Below, piece by piece: positions 42,804 through 54,297 of a DNA stretch of 64,000 bases; positions within the stretch are counted from its first letter, which is position 1; each line of letters begins with the position of its first letter. A program made the position numbers and the translations under genes. Source of the stretch: Ariolimax columbianus (taxonomy: Eukaryota; Mollusca; Gastropoda; Stylommatophora; Arionidae); NCBI GenBank assembly GCA_036924085.1, contig JAVGWX010000004.1, positions 75,953,590 to 76,017,589 of the forward strand. Reading direction: 5' to 3'. The notes beneath the pieces were generated by a model. It had not been told where the DNA came from and searched no databases. It saw only the letters and a program-made list of their open reading frames with translations.

Positions 42804-43142
42804 CACAGCCTACTTTAGCTACATGCCTTCGACTCACTGGGAAATCCCTTTGAAATGTCACATTCCTAGGTCGATTAAATAACGGAACTCATATTGTGCC
42901 ACGGTTTATAATCAATCCATGCTCCACAGAGAGAAATAAAAACAGAAAACAAAGTGCAACAAATCACTGTTGAGAGTGATCCTTTCACAGAGTCCTGCCC
43001 TGAAACCAAGAGCATGTCCATCTTTGTTTCCAGAACACGCTACTATAGTTGACACATACAAGTTCTGTTATTTTGTCGTCCTAGGAATGTGAGGTTTCAA
43101 ATGGATTTCCCAGTGAGAAGGCCTGTAGCTAAAATAGGCTGT
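42804..43142. mobile_element. Short DNA transposon (MITE-like) with about 70-bp terminal inverted repeats
   Basis: The left end CACAGCCTACTTTAGCTACA (42804 onward), continuing through ctcactgggaaatccctttg and cacattcctaggtcg, is matched in reverse complement by the right end: TGTAGCTAAAATAGGCTGT to 43142, with cctaggaatgtgaggtttca and aatggatttcccagtgag inside. GGATAAAC is present on both sides (42796-42803 and 43143-43150), an 8-base direct repeat compatible with a hAT-type target duplication, although the last base overlaps the inverted repeat. No coding frame, about 339 bases: non-autonomous. Confidence 0.85.
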
Positions 43143-43489
43143 GGATAAACAGACTTGACTTGGAGTATAGATAGACATGTGATCTTCTTCTTTTAACCCC
43201 CACCTTCAAAAAGACCAAACAAAGTTTTGTGATGCCAACATATTTAAAATAAGCCAAATTTACTGAATTTGGCTTTAAAAAGGACAAACTGGCACGTTGA
43301 TCCTGATGATGCATTATATTCTTATGATATATAAACAAGGTAGAAACAGCTTTTTTTCTTTCATACTGTGCCAGTTATAATTCAGTTCACTAGTCAGGAA
43401 AAGATTACATTTATCCAAGCCACAAGGGTCAACCAAACGAGATATATATCACTGCCTTGATCTAGTTCTGCATAAGGTTAGGTCAGGTA

Positions 43490-43740
43490 ACCGGTGAGGT
43501 CGTTGGGGCACACACGAAGACACCCCCCATACCACGCCTCTCTATCAATGGCAGCTGCCACCTCTGGTCAGAGATTGGTCCATTCTTTTATGTTGTCCTC
43601 CCACTTCTTTTTTGGGACAACCTCTTCGTGCAGGATCATATATGCAAGACCGTTTGATCTTGATATGTAGTCGTACCAAGCGAGTTTCCGTTTGCATAAG
43701 AACGGGGCATAACAGTTTGATTGGCCATTTAGTCAAAAAT
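43490..43740 (-). mobile_element. RTE-like LINE 3' scrap
   Basis: The - strand reads RGCPKKEVGGQHKRMDQSLT and nearby basic residues, similar in layout to the R-G-R-P-xxxW-xDxIxxW ending of RTE LINEs. Weak. 43150-43490 and 43740-43970 hold nothing recognised. Confidence 0.35.
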
Positions 43741-43974
43741 TAGCACCATCACTCATGTATATGAACCTCTGCACAAAGCTGTTTGGAAGCCTTGAAGATC
43801 TCTCCACTACAACCCTTTATCCAGAGAGCTGGACTTCACGTGTGTAGACGTAATATAAAAATGTGACGAACGAGAAGATGACAACCAAAATCAACATTAA
43901 GATATTGCAGGGCCTCATCAACAAATCCTGAGAAAGATTCTGGACCTGCAGTGGTTTCACAAGGTTACAAGCAA

Positions 43975-44342
43975 TAGCTTATGGGAGAGAACTTCTTCAT
44001 TCATCATCCGATCAAGGTCCCGGTTTCCTCTTACAAAAAACACCGTTGTTTGTAAGGCTGGTTTATCTTCATACATATTTTGTCTCATTTCTGTATATTT
44101 TCCTACGTGAGCATGCAGTTTTGTAGGATGCTCCCCATACGGACACGTGTTATCTGTCCCAATCCTCATTTTGTTGTAAAGATGACCCTTGAGTCTGTTA
44201 TGCCCAGTTCTCAGTCTGAAGATGACTTGCTTATCTCTAGTTAAGTTAAAGTAGCTGTCTTCTTTTCTGAAGTCGGGGTGTTGATCAGCTCATTTCCCCC
44301 TGAAGTTGGCTTTAATTATGGTCTTGGCCTCATTATACGTGA
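43975..44342 (-). mobile_element. Jockey-type LINE 3' end
   Basis: The antisense sequence is close to 16770-17130 (tcgggtgttgatcagc, gacccttgagtctgttatgc, catcttcattttgttgtaaa-type blocks). The - strand reads MRIGTDNTCPYGEHPTKLHA and MRQNMYEDKPALQTTVFFVR. Homology ends abruptly at about 44342. Confidence 0.7.
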
Positions 44343-44621
44343 TGGAGAGCAAAGACAGGTGAAACAGAAATTCTTATAAAGAAGGTGACACTGAATAGGC
44401 AACATACTGTGAAAGCCCTAAGCCAGTACCACCAGGCAAACTCTGGAACACACATAGAAAAAGAATATAAGATGAAAAGGCTGATGCATGAAAAAACAGG
44501 GACCCTGAAAAGAACTGCTTGGAGGTTTGTTAATGGCAAACACGTCATGGGAGATAAATATGAAGAAATATCTTTGGGACAAAAAAAAACAACCACCAAC
44601 ATTACGAATTTTAACAAATAA
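44343..44621 (+). other. Unrecognised open frame with downstream AATAAA
   Basis: From 44343 to the stop at 44619-44621 the + strand is open for 92 codons, including VTLNRQHTVKALSQYHQANS, GTHIEKEYKMKRLMHEKTGT and LKRTAWRFVNGKHVMGDKYE. The composition is charged and protein-like, unlike the chance frames nearby. AATAAA overlaps the stop region (44617-44624). There is no in-frame ATG near the start, and the left edge coincides with the break of the LINE fragment. It could be a 5'-truncated retrocopy, a transposon piece or a terminal exon. I do not recognise it. Confidence 0.3.
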
Positions 44622-44787
44622 ACAAACTTGCATTCTGTTTACTAGTTGTTTTTTTTATTGTGACCAATGTTGATGTTTTACACTTTTCAATAATACTGTG
44701 TGGTTTTTAACTTTGAAATGAGAGCATTTGAGCGCCACAGAGCAATTGTCTCTCACAGCCAACAAATGATTTGATCATATTGTGACT

Positions 44788-47700
44788 GTGATTTGTGTTG
44801 TAGTCTTATCACAAAGTGATTTGTGTTGTAGTCTTATCACAAAGTGATTTGTGTTGTAGTCTTATCACAAAGTGATTTGTGTTGTAGTCTTATCACAAAG
44901 TGATTTGTGTTGTAGTCTTATCACAAAGTGATTTGTGTTGTAGTCTTATCACAAAGTGATTTGTGTTGGTCTTATCACAAAGTGATTTGTGTTGTAGTCT
45001 TATCACAAAGTGATTTGTGTTGTAGTCTTATCACAAAGTGATTTGTGTTGTAGTCTTATCACAAAGTGATTTGTGTTAGTCTTATCACAAAGTGATTTGT
45101 GTTGTAGTCTTATCACAAAGTGATTTGTGTTGTAGTCTTATCACAAAGTGATTTGTGTTGTAGTCTTATCACAAAGTGATTTGTGTTAGTCTTATCACAA
45201 AGTGATTTGTGTTGGTCTTATCACAAAGTGATTTGTGTTGTAGTCTTATCACAAAGTGATTTGTGTTAGTCTTATCACAAAGTGATTTGTGTTGTAGTCT
45301 TATCACAAAGTGATTTGTGTTAGTCTTATCACAAAGTGATTTGTGTTGTAGTCTTATCACAAAGTGATTTGTGTTAGTCTTATCACAAAGTGATTTGTGT
45401 TGGTCTTATCACAAAGTGATTTGTGTTGTAGTCTTATCACAAAGTGATTTGTGTTAGTCTTATCACAAAGTGATTTGTGTTGTAGTCTTATCACAAAGTG
45501 ATTTGTGTTGTAGTCTTATCACAAAGTGATTTGTGTTGTAGTCTTATCACAAAGTGATTTGTGTTAGTCTTATCACAAAGTGATTTGTGTTGTAGTCTTA
45601 TCACAAAGTGATTTGTGTTGTAGTCTTATCACAAAGTGATTTGTGTTGTAGTCTTATCACAAAGTGATTTGTGTTGTAGTCTTATCACAAAGTGATTTGT
45701 GTTGTAGTCTTATCACAAAGTGATTTGTGTTGGTCTTATCACAAAGTGATTTGTGTTGTAGTCTTATCACAAAGTGATTTGTGTTGTAGTCTTATCACAA
45801 AGTGATTTGTGTTGTAGTCTTATCACAAAGTGATTTGTGTTGTAGTCTTATCACAAAGTGATTTGTGTTGTAGTCTTATCACAAAGTGATTTGTGTTAGT
45901 CTTATCACAAAGTGATTTGTGTTGTAGTCTTATCACAAAGTGATTTGTGTTGTAGTCTTATCACAAAGTGATTTGTGTTGTAGTCTTATCACAAAGTGAT
46001 TTGTGTTAGTCTTATCACAAAGTGATTTGTGTTGTAGTCTTATCACAAAGTGATTTGTGTTGGTCTTATCACAAAGTGATTTGTGTTGTAGTCTTATCAC
46101 AAAGTGATTTGTGTTGTAGTCTTATCACAAAGTGATTTGTGTTGTAGTCTTATCACAAAGTGATTTGTGTTGTAGTCTTATCACAAAGTGATTTGTGTTG
46201 TAGTCTTATCACAAAGTGATTTGTGTTGTAGTCTTATCACAAAGTGATTTGTGTTGTAGTCTTATCACAAAGTGATTTGTGTTGTAGTCTTATCACAAAG
46301 TGATTTGTGTTGTAGTCTTATCACAAAGTGATTTGTGTTGTAGTCTTATCACAAAGTGATTTGTGTTGTAGTCTTATCACAAAGTGATTTGTGTTGTAGT
46401 CTTATCACAAAGTGATTTGTGTTGTAGTCTTATCACAAAGTGATTTGTGTTGGTCTTATCACAAAGTGATTTGTGTTGTAGTCTTATCACAAAGTGATTT
46501 GTGTTGTAGTCTTATCACAAAGTGATTTGTGTTGTAGTCTTATCACAAAGTGATTTGTGTTGTAGTCTTATCACAAAGTGATTTGTGTTGTAGTCTTATC
46601 ACAAAGTGATTTGTGTTGTAGTCTTATCACAAAGTGATTTGTGTTAGTCTTATCACAAAGTGATTTGTGTTGTAGTCTTATCACAAAGTGATTTGTGTTG
46701 TAGTCTTATCACAAAGTGATTTGTGTTGTAGTCTTATCACAAAGTGATTTGTGTTGTAGTCTTATCACAAAGTGATTTGTGTTAGTCTTATCACAAAGTG
46801 ATTTGTGTTGTAGTCTTATCACAAAGTGATTTGTGTTAGTCTTATCACAAAGTGATTTGTGTTGTAGTCTTATCACAAAGTGATTTGTGTTGTAGTCTTA
46901 TCACAAAGTGATTTGTGTTGTAGTCTTATCACAAAGTGATTTGTGTTGTAGTCTTATCACAAAGTGATTTGTGTTAGTCTTATCACAAAGTGATTTGTGT
47001 TGTAGTCTTATCACAAAGTGATTTGTGTTGTAGTCTTATCACAAAGTGATTTGTGTTGTAGTCTTATCACAAAGTGATTTGTGTTGTAGTCTTATCACAA
47101 AGTGATTTGTGTTGTAGTCTTATCACAAAGTGATTTGTGTTGTAGTCTTATCACAAAGTGATTTGTGTTGGTCTTATCACAAAGTGATTTGTGTTGTAGT
47201 CTTATCACAAAGTGATTTGTGTTGTAGTCTTATCACAAAGTGATTTGTGTTGTAGTCTTATCACAAAGTGATTTGTGTTGTAGTCTTATCACAAAGTGAT
47301 TTGTGTTGTAGTCTTATCACAAAGTGATTTGTGTTGTAGTCTTATCACAAAGTGATTTGTGTTGGTCTTATCACAAAGTGATTTGTGTTAGTCTTATCAC
47401 AAAGTGATTTGTGTTGGTCTTATCACAAAGTGATTTGTGTTGTAGTCTTATCACAAAGTGATTTGTGTTGGTCTTATCACAAAGTGATTTGTGTTGTAGT
47501 CTTATCACAAAGTGATTTGTGTTGTAGTCTTATCACAAAGTGATTTGTGTTGTAGTCTTATCACAAAGTGATTTGTGTTAGTCTTATCACAAAGTGATTT
47601 GTGTTGGTCTTATCACAAAGTGATTTGTGTTGTAGTCTTATCACAAAGTGATTTGTGTTGTAGTCTTATCACAAAGTGATTTGTGTTGTAGTCTTATCAC

Positions 47701-50384
47701 AAAGTGATTTGTGTTGGTCTTATCACAAAGTGATTTGTGTTGTAGTCTTATCACAAAGTGATTTGTGTTGGTCTTATCACAAAGTGATTTGTGTTGTAGT
47801 CTTATCACAAAGTGATTTGTGTTGTAGTCTTATCACAAAGTGATTTGTGTTGGTCTTATCACAAAGTGATTTGTGTTGTAGTCTTATCACAAAGTGATTT
47901 GTGTTGTAGTCTTATCACAAAGTGATTTGTGTTGTAGTCTTATCACAAAGTGATTTGTGTTGTAGTCTTATCACAAAGTGATTTGTGTTGTAGTCTTATC
48001 ACAAAGTGATTTGTGTTGGTCTTATCACAAAGTGATTTGTGTTGGTCTTATCACAAAGTGATTTGTGTTGTAGTCTTATCACAAAGTGATTTGTGTTGTA
48101 GTCTTATCACAAAGTGATTTGTGTTGTAGTCTTATCACAAAGTGATTTGTGTTGGTCTTATCACAAAGTGATTTGTGTTGTAGTCTTATCACAAAGTGAT
48201 TTGTGTTGTAGTCTTATCACAAAGTGATTTGTGTTGTAGTCTTATCACAAAGTGATTTGTGTTGGTCTTATCACAAAGTGATTTGTGTTGTAGTCTTATC
48301 ACAAAGTGATTTGTGTTGTAGTCTTATCACAAAGTGATTTGTGTTGGTCTTATCACAAAGTGATTTGTGTTGTAGTCTTATCACAAAGTGATTTGTGTTG
48401 TAGTCTTATCACAAAGTGATTTGTGTTGTAGTCTTATCACAAAGTGATTTGTGTTGTAGTCTTATCACAAAGTGATTTGTGTTGTAGTCTTATCACAAAG
48501 TGATTTGTGTTGTAGTCTTATCACAAAGTGATTTGTGTTGTAGTCTTATCACAAAGTGATTTGTGTTGGTCTTATCACAAAGTGATTTGTGTTGTAGTCT
48601 TATCACAAAGTGATTTGTGTTGTAGTCTTATCACAAAGTGATTTGTGTTGTAGTCTTATCACAAAGTGATTTGTGTTGTAGTCTTATCACAAAGTGATTT
48701 GTGTTGTAGTCTTATCACAAAGTGATTTGTGTTGTAGTCTTATCACAAAGTGATTTGTGTTGTAGTCTTATCACAAAGTGATTTGTGTTGTAGTCTTATC
48801 ACAAAGTGATTTGTGTTGTAGTCTTATCACAAAGTGATTTGTGTTGTAGTCTTATCACAAAGTGATTTGTGTTGTAGTCTTATCACAAAGTGATTTGTGT
48901 TGTAGTCTTATCACAAAGTGATTTGTGTTGTAGTCTTATCACAAAGTGATTTGTGTTGTAGTCTTATCACAAAGTGATTTGTGTTGTAGTCTTATCACAA
49001 AGTGATTTGTGTTGGTCTTATCACAAAGTGATTTGTGTTGTAGTCTTATCACAAAGTGATTTGTGTTGTAGTCTTATCACAAAGTGATTTGTGTTGTAGT
49101 CTTATCACAAAGTGATTTGTGTTGTAGTCTTATCACAAAGTGATTTGTGTTGTAGTCTTATCACAAAGTGATTTGTGTTGTAGTCTTATCACAAAGTGAT
49201 TTGTGTTGTAGTCTTATCACAAAGTGATTTGTGTTGTAGTCTTATCACAAAGTGATTTGTGTTGGTCTTATCACAAAGTGATTTGTGTTGTAGTCTTATC
49301 ACAAAGTGATTTGTGTTGTAGTCTTATCACAAAGTGATTTGTGTTGTAGTCTTATCACAAAGTGATTTGTGTTGTAGTCTTATCACAAAGTGATTTGTGT
49401 TAGTCTTATCACAAAGTGATTTGTGTTGTAGTCTTATCACAAAGTGATTTGTGTTGTAGTCTTATCACAAAGTGATTTGTGTTGTAGTCTTATCACAAAG
49501 TGATTTGTGTTGTAGTCTTATCACAAAGTGATTTGTGTTGTAGTCTTATCACAAAGTGATTTGTGTTGTAGTCTTATCACAAAGTGATTTGTGTTGTAGT
49601 CTTATCACAAAGTGATTTGTGTTGTAGTCTTATCACAAAGTGATTTGTGTTGTAGTCTTATCACAAAGTGATTTGTGTTGTAGTCTTATCACAAAGTGAT
49701 TTGTGTTGTAGTCTTATCACAAAGTGATTTGTGTTGTAGTCTTATCACAAAGTGATTTGTGTTGTAGTCTTATCACAAAGTGATTTGTGTTGTAGTCTTA
49801 TCACAAAGTGATTTGTGTTGTAGTCTTATCACAAAGTGATTTGTGTTGTAGTCTTATCACAAAGTGATTTGTGTTGGTCTTATCACAAAGTGATTTGTGT
49901 TGTAGTCTTATCACAAAGTGATTTGTGTTAGTCTTATCACAAAGTGATTTGTGTTGTAGTCTTATCACAAAGTGATTTGTGTTGTAGTCTTATCACAAAG
50001 TGATTTGTGTTGGTCTTATCACAAAGTGATTTGTGTTGTAGTCTTATCACAAAGTGATTTGTGTTGTAGTCTTATCACAAAGTGATTTGTGTTGTAGTCT
50101 TATCACAAAGTGATTTGTGTTGTAGTCTTATCACAAAGTGATTTGTGTTGTAGTCTTATCACAAAGTGATTTGTGTTGGTCTTATCACAAAGTGATTTGT
50201 GTTGTAGTCTTATCACAAAGTGATTTGTGTTGTAGTCTTATCACAAAGTGATTTGTGTTGGTCTTATCACAAAGTGATTTGTGTTGTAGTCTTATCACAA
50301 AGTGATTTGTGTTGTAGTCTTATCACAAAGTGATTTGTGTTGTAGTCTTATCACAAAGTGATTTGATAATGTTGTGGTCTTAAC
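44788..50384. repeat. Satellite array, 26/28-bp unit, about 200 copies
   Basis: The unit GTGATTTGTGTTGTAGTCTT plus ATCACAAA (28 bp) is tandemly repeated for 5.6 kb. Two shorter 26-bp forms (TGTTAGTC and TGTTGGTC in place of TGTTGTAGTC) are interspersed irregularly, with almost no other variation. Every unit junction contains ATCACAAAGTGAT, a 5-bp inverted repeat around AAA. The first and last units carry gatttgatcatattgtg and gatttgataatgttgtggtc, linking the array to the 29-bp arrays at 51114-52030. Open frames inside are artefacts. Confidence 0.98.
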
Positions 50385-51113
50385 AGGTAATGAGGTCTGG
50401 GCTGGACGTCCTGCTCGTTAAAGGAAAGTGAAGCATCTGTTATAGCCACTCCTTTCCAGGTGTAGAGATCGCCGCTGGATTCAGTTTGGCTTGCCAGGCA
50501 GGAGTTTCTATGTTAATGGTCTCTCCTACATTATTGTGTCCCCAGCAGCACCTTCATGAGGGGCCCCCCTTGTTTCTTACAGAGCCTGCTGTTTGGTGTG
50601 ACAGAGTACCCGGCGGTATAACTGGACGGGCAGATTGGCTGCCAACCAAGGCTAATGAACCCAATCTAAGAGAAGGTAAACTCTGACTATAAACCCGGGC
50701 AGATGAAGCTCGTTAGCCTGTTCAGGCAGTTCGCCTAGGAGAGGAGGAACTCTGATTTTAAACCCATAAGTGCCAGAGTGTGCTGGCTAGTCGTGGGATG
50801 ATGAGAGTATCATCGGATGTCTCAAGTAACTAGCATCTGCTGGCAACGACTCCACTGCCTTGTGGAAACCTTGGGAGAGAGTAAGGCCATGAGAGTAAAC
50901 CCAGACAGAAAATCTGGAATGGTAGCACATAAGGCGGAAGGTTTCAAAATTAATTGTGAACTCATTCTGGTTGCAGCTGAGCTGGTGCCAAATTGTCATG
51001 CTTTAGATTACACCAGAGAGGGGGATACTGCAGTTTGGGCAGCCCCAAATTTAGTGTCCAGGAGAGGCTACTCACAGGGTGCCACGCGCATGGTCTAGAG
51101 ACACCTATGAAAG
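50385..51113. other. Unique-looking sequence between satellite blocks, no gene recognised
   Basis: Contains short open frames (for example 50486-50686 and 50817-51098 on the + strand) without recognisable motifs, splice context or homology that I can see. Confidence 0.4.
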
Positions 51114-51345
51114 GTCTTAACATAAAGTGATGTGATCATGTTGTGGTCTCATAAAGTGACTTGATCGTGTTGTGGTCTCATAAAGTGACTTGATCGTGTT
51201 GTGGTCTCATAAAGTGACTTGATCGTGTTGTGGTCTCATAAAGTGACTTGATCGTGTTGTGGTCTCATAAAGTGACTTGATCGTGTTGTGGTCTTATAAA
51301 GTGATTTGATCGTGTTGTGATCTCATAAAGTGATGTGATCGTGTT
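51114..51345. repeat. 29-bp tandem array related to the main satellite
   Basis: About eight units of CATAAAGTGACTTGATCGTG plus TTGTGGTCT, with agtgatgtgatc variants at the edges. It shares the AAAGTGAYTTG and TTGTGGTCT cores with the edge units of the 44788-50384 array. Confidence 0.95.
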
Positions 51346-51600
51346 GTGTAATGATTGAAGTAAGGATAGCAACCAGTAAGAAAACAATCTTGGCTGGTAG
51401 TCGTTCGTTGGATATGGTAAGGATTTTCAGTGACCGGAGATGTGCCTTGAATTTTCCCCTAAAATTAGGGATTTCACCCATTTGAGAAGTCTTGCAAGCT
51501 ATCAGTTCATTGCTTTGCCTTATAAAGGTATCCCTACTCAATAGTTGTCGGCACGTAGGTTGAAAAGGATGTGGCCCTCCCAACATGAGGTGATTTGATG
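51346..51600 (-). mobile_element. LINE RNase H fragment (uninterrupted paralogue of the nest's outer LINE)
   Basis: The - strand frame reads SNELIACKTSQMGEIPNFRG, then KFKAHLRSLKILTISNERLP and AKIVFLLVAILTS. It resembles an RNase H domain between the first and second acidic sites. At 51525-51545 it preserves the site into which the 37748-41849 element inserted in the other copy. Both ends are cut by satellite sequence. Confidence 0.7.
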
Positions 51601-51825
51601 TGGTCCCCAACATAAAGTGATTTGATCATGTTGTGGTCTCAAAGTGATTTGATCGTGTAGTGGTCTCATAAAGTGATTTGATCATGTCAAGTATGAGTTG
51701 GGGAAGGTATAAACAAGGAATGGAACTGGCCATCCCACCTCCCAAAGCATGCGGCTCAGTACATGAAAATCTTCATCCCCGACAGCAATTGTTTCCATGA
51801 GACTGACTTTTACCTTTCATCATAA
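51601..51825. repeat. Short satellite relic plus shared repeat block
   Basis: Three units of aaagtgatttgatcatgttg type at 51601-51688. Then tatgagttggggaaggtata ... cttcatccccgacagcaatt matches 53835-53925, a second dispersed repeat of about 100 bases. Confidence 0.6.
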
Positions 51826-52030
51826 TGTGGCCCCCCACCATAAGGTGATTTAATTGTATTGTGGCCCCCACCATAAGGTGATTTGATTGTGTTGTGGCCC
51901 CACACCATAAGGTGATTTGATTGTGTTGTGGTCCCCACCATAAGGTGATTTGATTGTGTTGTGGCCCCACACCATAAGGTGATTTGATTGTGTTGTAACC
52001 ACCAACATAAGGTGATTTGATTGTGTGGTT
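51826..52030. repeat. 33-36 bp tandem array, third satellite variant
   Basis: Six units of ACCATAAGGTGATTTGATTG plus TGTTGTGGCCCC(AC). The core AAGGTGATTTGATTGTGTTG corresponds to AAAGTGATTTGATCATGTTG of the neighbouring arrays. Confidence 0.93.
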
Positions 52031-52249
52031 GCATAATTATTAAGTGGGGGTCCACTGTACATCATCTAATAACCAATCTCAACTGATAACACACATAAAA
52101 TATATCGACACCAATTTACAATAAATATATCAACATCAATTTACAATCTGACTGACACCAACAACCAGTAATGGAATTATTTTACAAGCACTTATATCTG
52201 CCATGTGCATACTAGAACTTCCCACTGGGGATGAAAGAATAGGACCATT

Positions 52250-52334
52250 CAGCTGTATTGAAAAGATGACGCTTGAGTCTATTGGCTCTTCTGTAGTTAA
52301 ATTATAGTAGTTGTTTTGTTGTCTTCTTTTCGGG

Positions 52335-52365
<31 letters not shown>

Positions 52366-52620
52366 ATTATGGCCTTACTATATCTGACGCCGCTCAAGTC
52401 TGTTAGAGGGGAAGCTCCTCCACACTTTTCTAGCTTCATTGCCTAAGATATTGCAGTGGAAGGGAATAAACTGAATGATCAACTTTGGATATTATGCTGA
52501 GAGCCGTGCCAGTGAGTAGATACATTGCTCGAGATCTCCATCTTTGTATTATTTATTTTTAGCGCTGCTAGTACTGACAAGACATCAGTCAGGAAGACTG
52601 TTTTCTTGATGGAGATCTTG
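52250..52620 (-). mobile_element. Jockey-type LINE RNase H/3' fragment with a C homopolymer
   Basis: Antisense sequence matches 17040-17360 in order (gacgcttgagtctattggc, gtcttcttttcgggaac, ctcaagtctgttagagggga, cattgcctaagatattgcag, gagccgtgccagtgagtaga, ctgacaagacatcagtcagg). A run of about 28 C at 52338-52365 replaces the ttgatcagcccattttaccc segment of the other copy. Confidence 0.75.
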
Positions 52621-52874
52621 GAGAGTGTGGTAACTGAGCCACAAATATGTTTTTATAAAACTTTGACCTTTATTTCTGCAGCAGCTTTGCTTAACTTTTA
52701 AAACAGAATAATAGTAATTTTTAAAAACATATTAAGACAGTAAATGGTATGGTACAGAATTATATAAAACATGAATCTGCAAAATCGGCTTTTGATAAAA
52801 TTCTTCACATTTCTTTTTCCATTTATACTATTAGGAGATTTTGGTTCTAGGGTATTAGTCCTTTGACCAGGGTC

Positions 52875-53070
52875 AAAGATGCAACAGAGAATGAGCTGAC
52901 AGTAGCCAAACACTCAATCTCGCTGCTTGCATTAGTGTCAGCGAACTAGAGCTGATCAAGACTATTCGCTTCCAAGCGACGCCTTTGGAAATAGGCTGCA
53001 TTAATGTAGTCTTGCTAAGGGATTGCAAACTTAGAAGGCCAGCTGAAATCTGACGTATCTGAAACTTCAC
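52875..53070 (+). repeat. RepB part-copy
   Basis: caaagatgcaacagagaatg, gagctgatcaagactattcg, ctgcattaatgtagtcttgc and gaaatctgacgtatctgaaa correspond in order to RepB blocks. Diverged. 52625-52870 is AT-rich with nothing recognised. Confidence 0.5.
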
Positions 53071-53099
53071 AGGAAGCATTATCATTATGAAAAAAAATT

Positions 53100-53935
53100 A
53101 CACAAGGATAAAAACCACAATGCTTTAAAAGAACGGCGATTTATATGAGGTTAGTGGGTGGCCGCTGGCGGGGAGTGGTCATTGGTGGCAAGTGATTGTT
53201 GCAGCTTTTATGTTACCATGGAATCCAAAAGGAAGAGTGAAGTGAAGTTTAACTGCAGTTAAAAATCAGCTCATATGTAGCTATCTGAGACCTCCTTAAC
53301 AAGGGCAATCATCATGTTGGATTGAATCAAAATGTACAGAATGGCTGACTACAGCATGAGTGAATAGTAAGCATAGAGGCCTGGTCATGCTGGGGTGCAT
53401 GGCAATGAATGGGTTGCCATACCTCATATCAAAGGCACCACAATGGGGACTGGAGATGGACAGAAGCGACATTTTGAAACTGATGAATTTGGCTGGCAGA
53501 ATTTTGAAATTAATCATGGGTCAAGGATGGGGAGATACCTAAGAGGAGAGAGTAGGAGTATGTACAACCAGCAGTCTACTAAAACCATTAAAGACAGAAC
53601 CTATAGGTGTGTCTGGAGTGCAGTGGTGATGTCAATTCTTGACAGAATAGCAGCCTCTCACAGGGGCAAATTACATTTTAAAAATGACATGCAAGATGCC
53701 ATGACACTTCTTCTTTGGAGAATGTAGCATAGCTGCCAGTGAAATGGCATGCTAGACTGGGATTACAGCGCACCAGGGTTCGTGATTCAAAGATGGGCAC
53801 CAAATAAATCCGGGCCGTGGTTCACACCTGGTATGAGTTGGAGAAAGTCAAACCAGCAAGAAAGGAAACATAGGCTGCAGCTTAGTACATGATGAGCTAT
53901 CTTCATCCCCGACGGCAATTGTTTTTTTTTTCTCG
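53100..53935. other. No gene recognised; possible transposase scrap and tRNA-like head
   Basis: 53360-53430 on the + strand reads SKHRGLVMLGCMAMNGLPYL, faintly like the GGxxMVWGCMSxxGxGxL block of Tc1-like transposases, too weak to call. 53720-53800 (gccagtgaaatggcatgc ... agggttcgtgattcaaag) resembles a degenerate tRNA-type promoter. 53835-53925 repeats 51690-51800. Confidence 0.3.
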
Positions 53936-54297
53936 GAAAGGAAGACTAACGTCTGTTCAGGCAAAACATACTGATCAGACATGTTAGTCAGGGCCAGGCA
54001 AAATATACTGCCCAAGACCCTTACCTCGGGCTTCCATGTAGCCCTTTCTAAAAATGGACTGTTTTCATGGTAGCCTGGCTAACAAGGTGAGGTATCAACA
54101 TGATTCCTGTAGTAGTGAGCGACATGCAGATGAAGCCAAGCATAGCACAAATCGACTGGAGAACCTCAGTCCACCTTCATCAGCACGCTCGGGATGTGAG
54201 GAAAGCTACAACAACCAGCCAACTTAAAGTCCTTTTCAGGGTGCACAAAATAGCAAACTTACTCATTGTGGGCATTCAACAACAAAGTAAATTTATC
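53936..54297 (+). repeat. RepA dispersed repeat
   Basis: ggaagactaacgtctgttca, actgatcagacatgttagtc, gcctggctaacaaggtgagg, cgacatgcagatgaagccaa, ccaccttcatcagcacgctc, cattgtgggcattcaacaac. The next RepA copy follows directly at 54298 in the same orientation. Confidence 0.9.

Noticed and set aside
44788..50384. CRISPR-like array of short repeats.
   Set aside because: There are no unique spacers: units are head-to-tail and nearly identical, with only 2-bp length variants. This is a eukaryotic satellite.
53360..53542. Tc1-like transposase fragment (LVMLGCMAMNGLPYL).
   Set aside because: Only one short block resembles the family and no catalytic residues or terminal repeats are visible.
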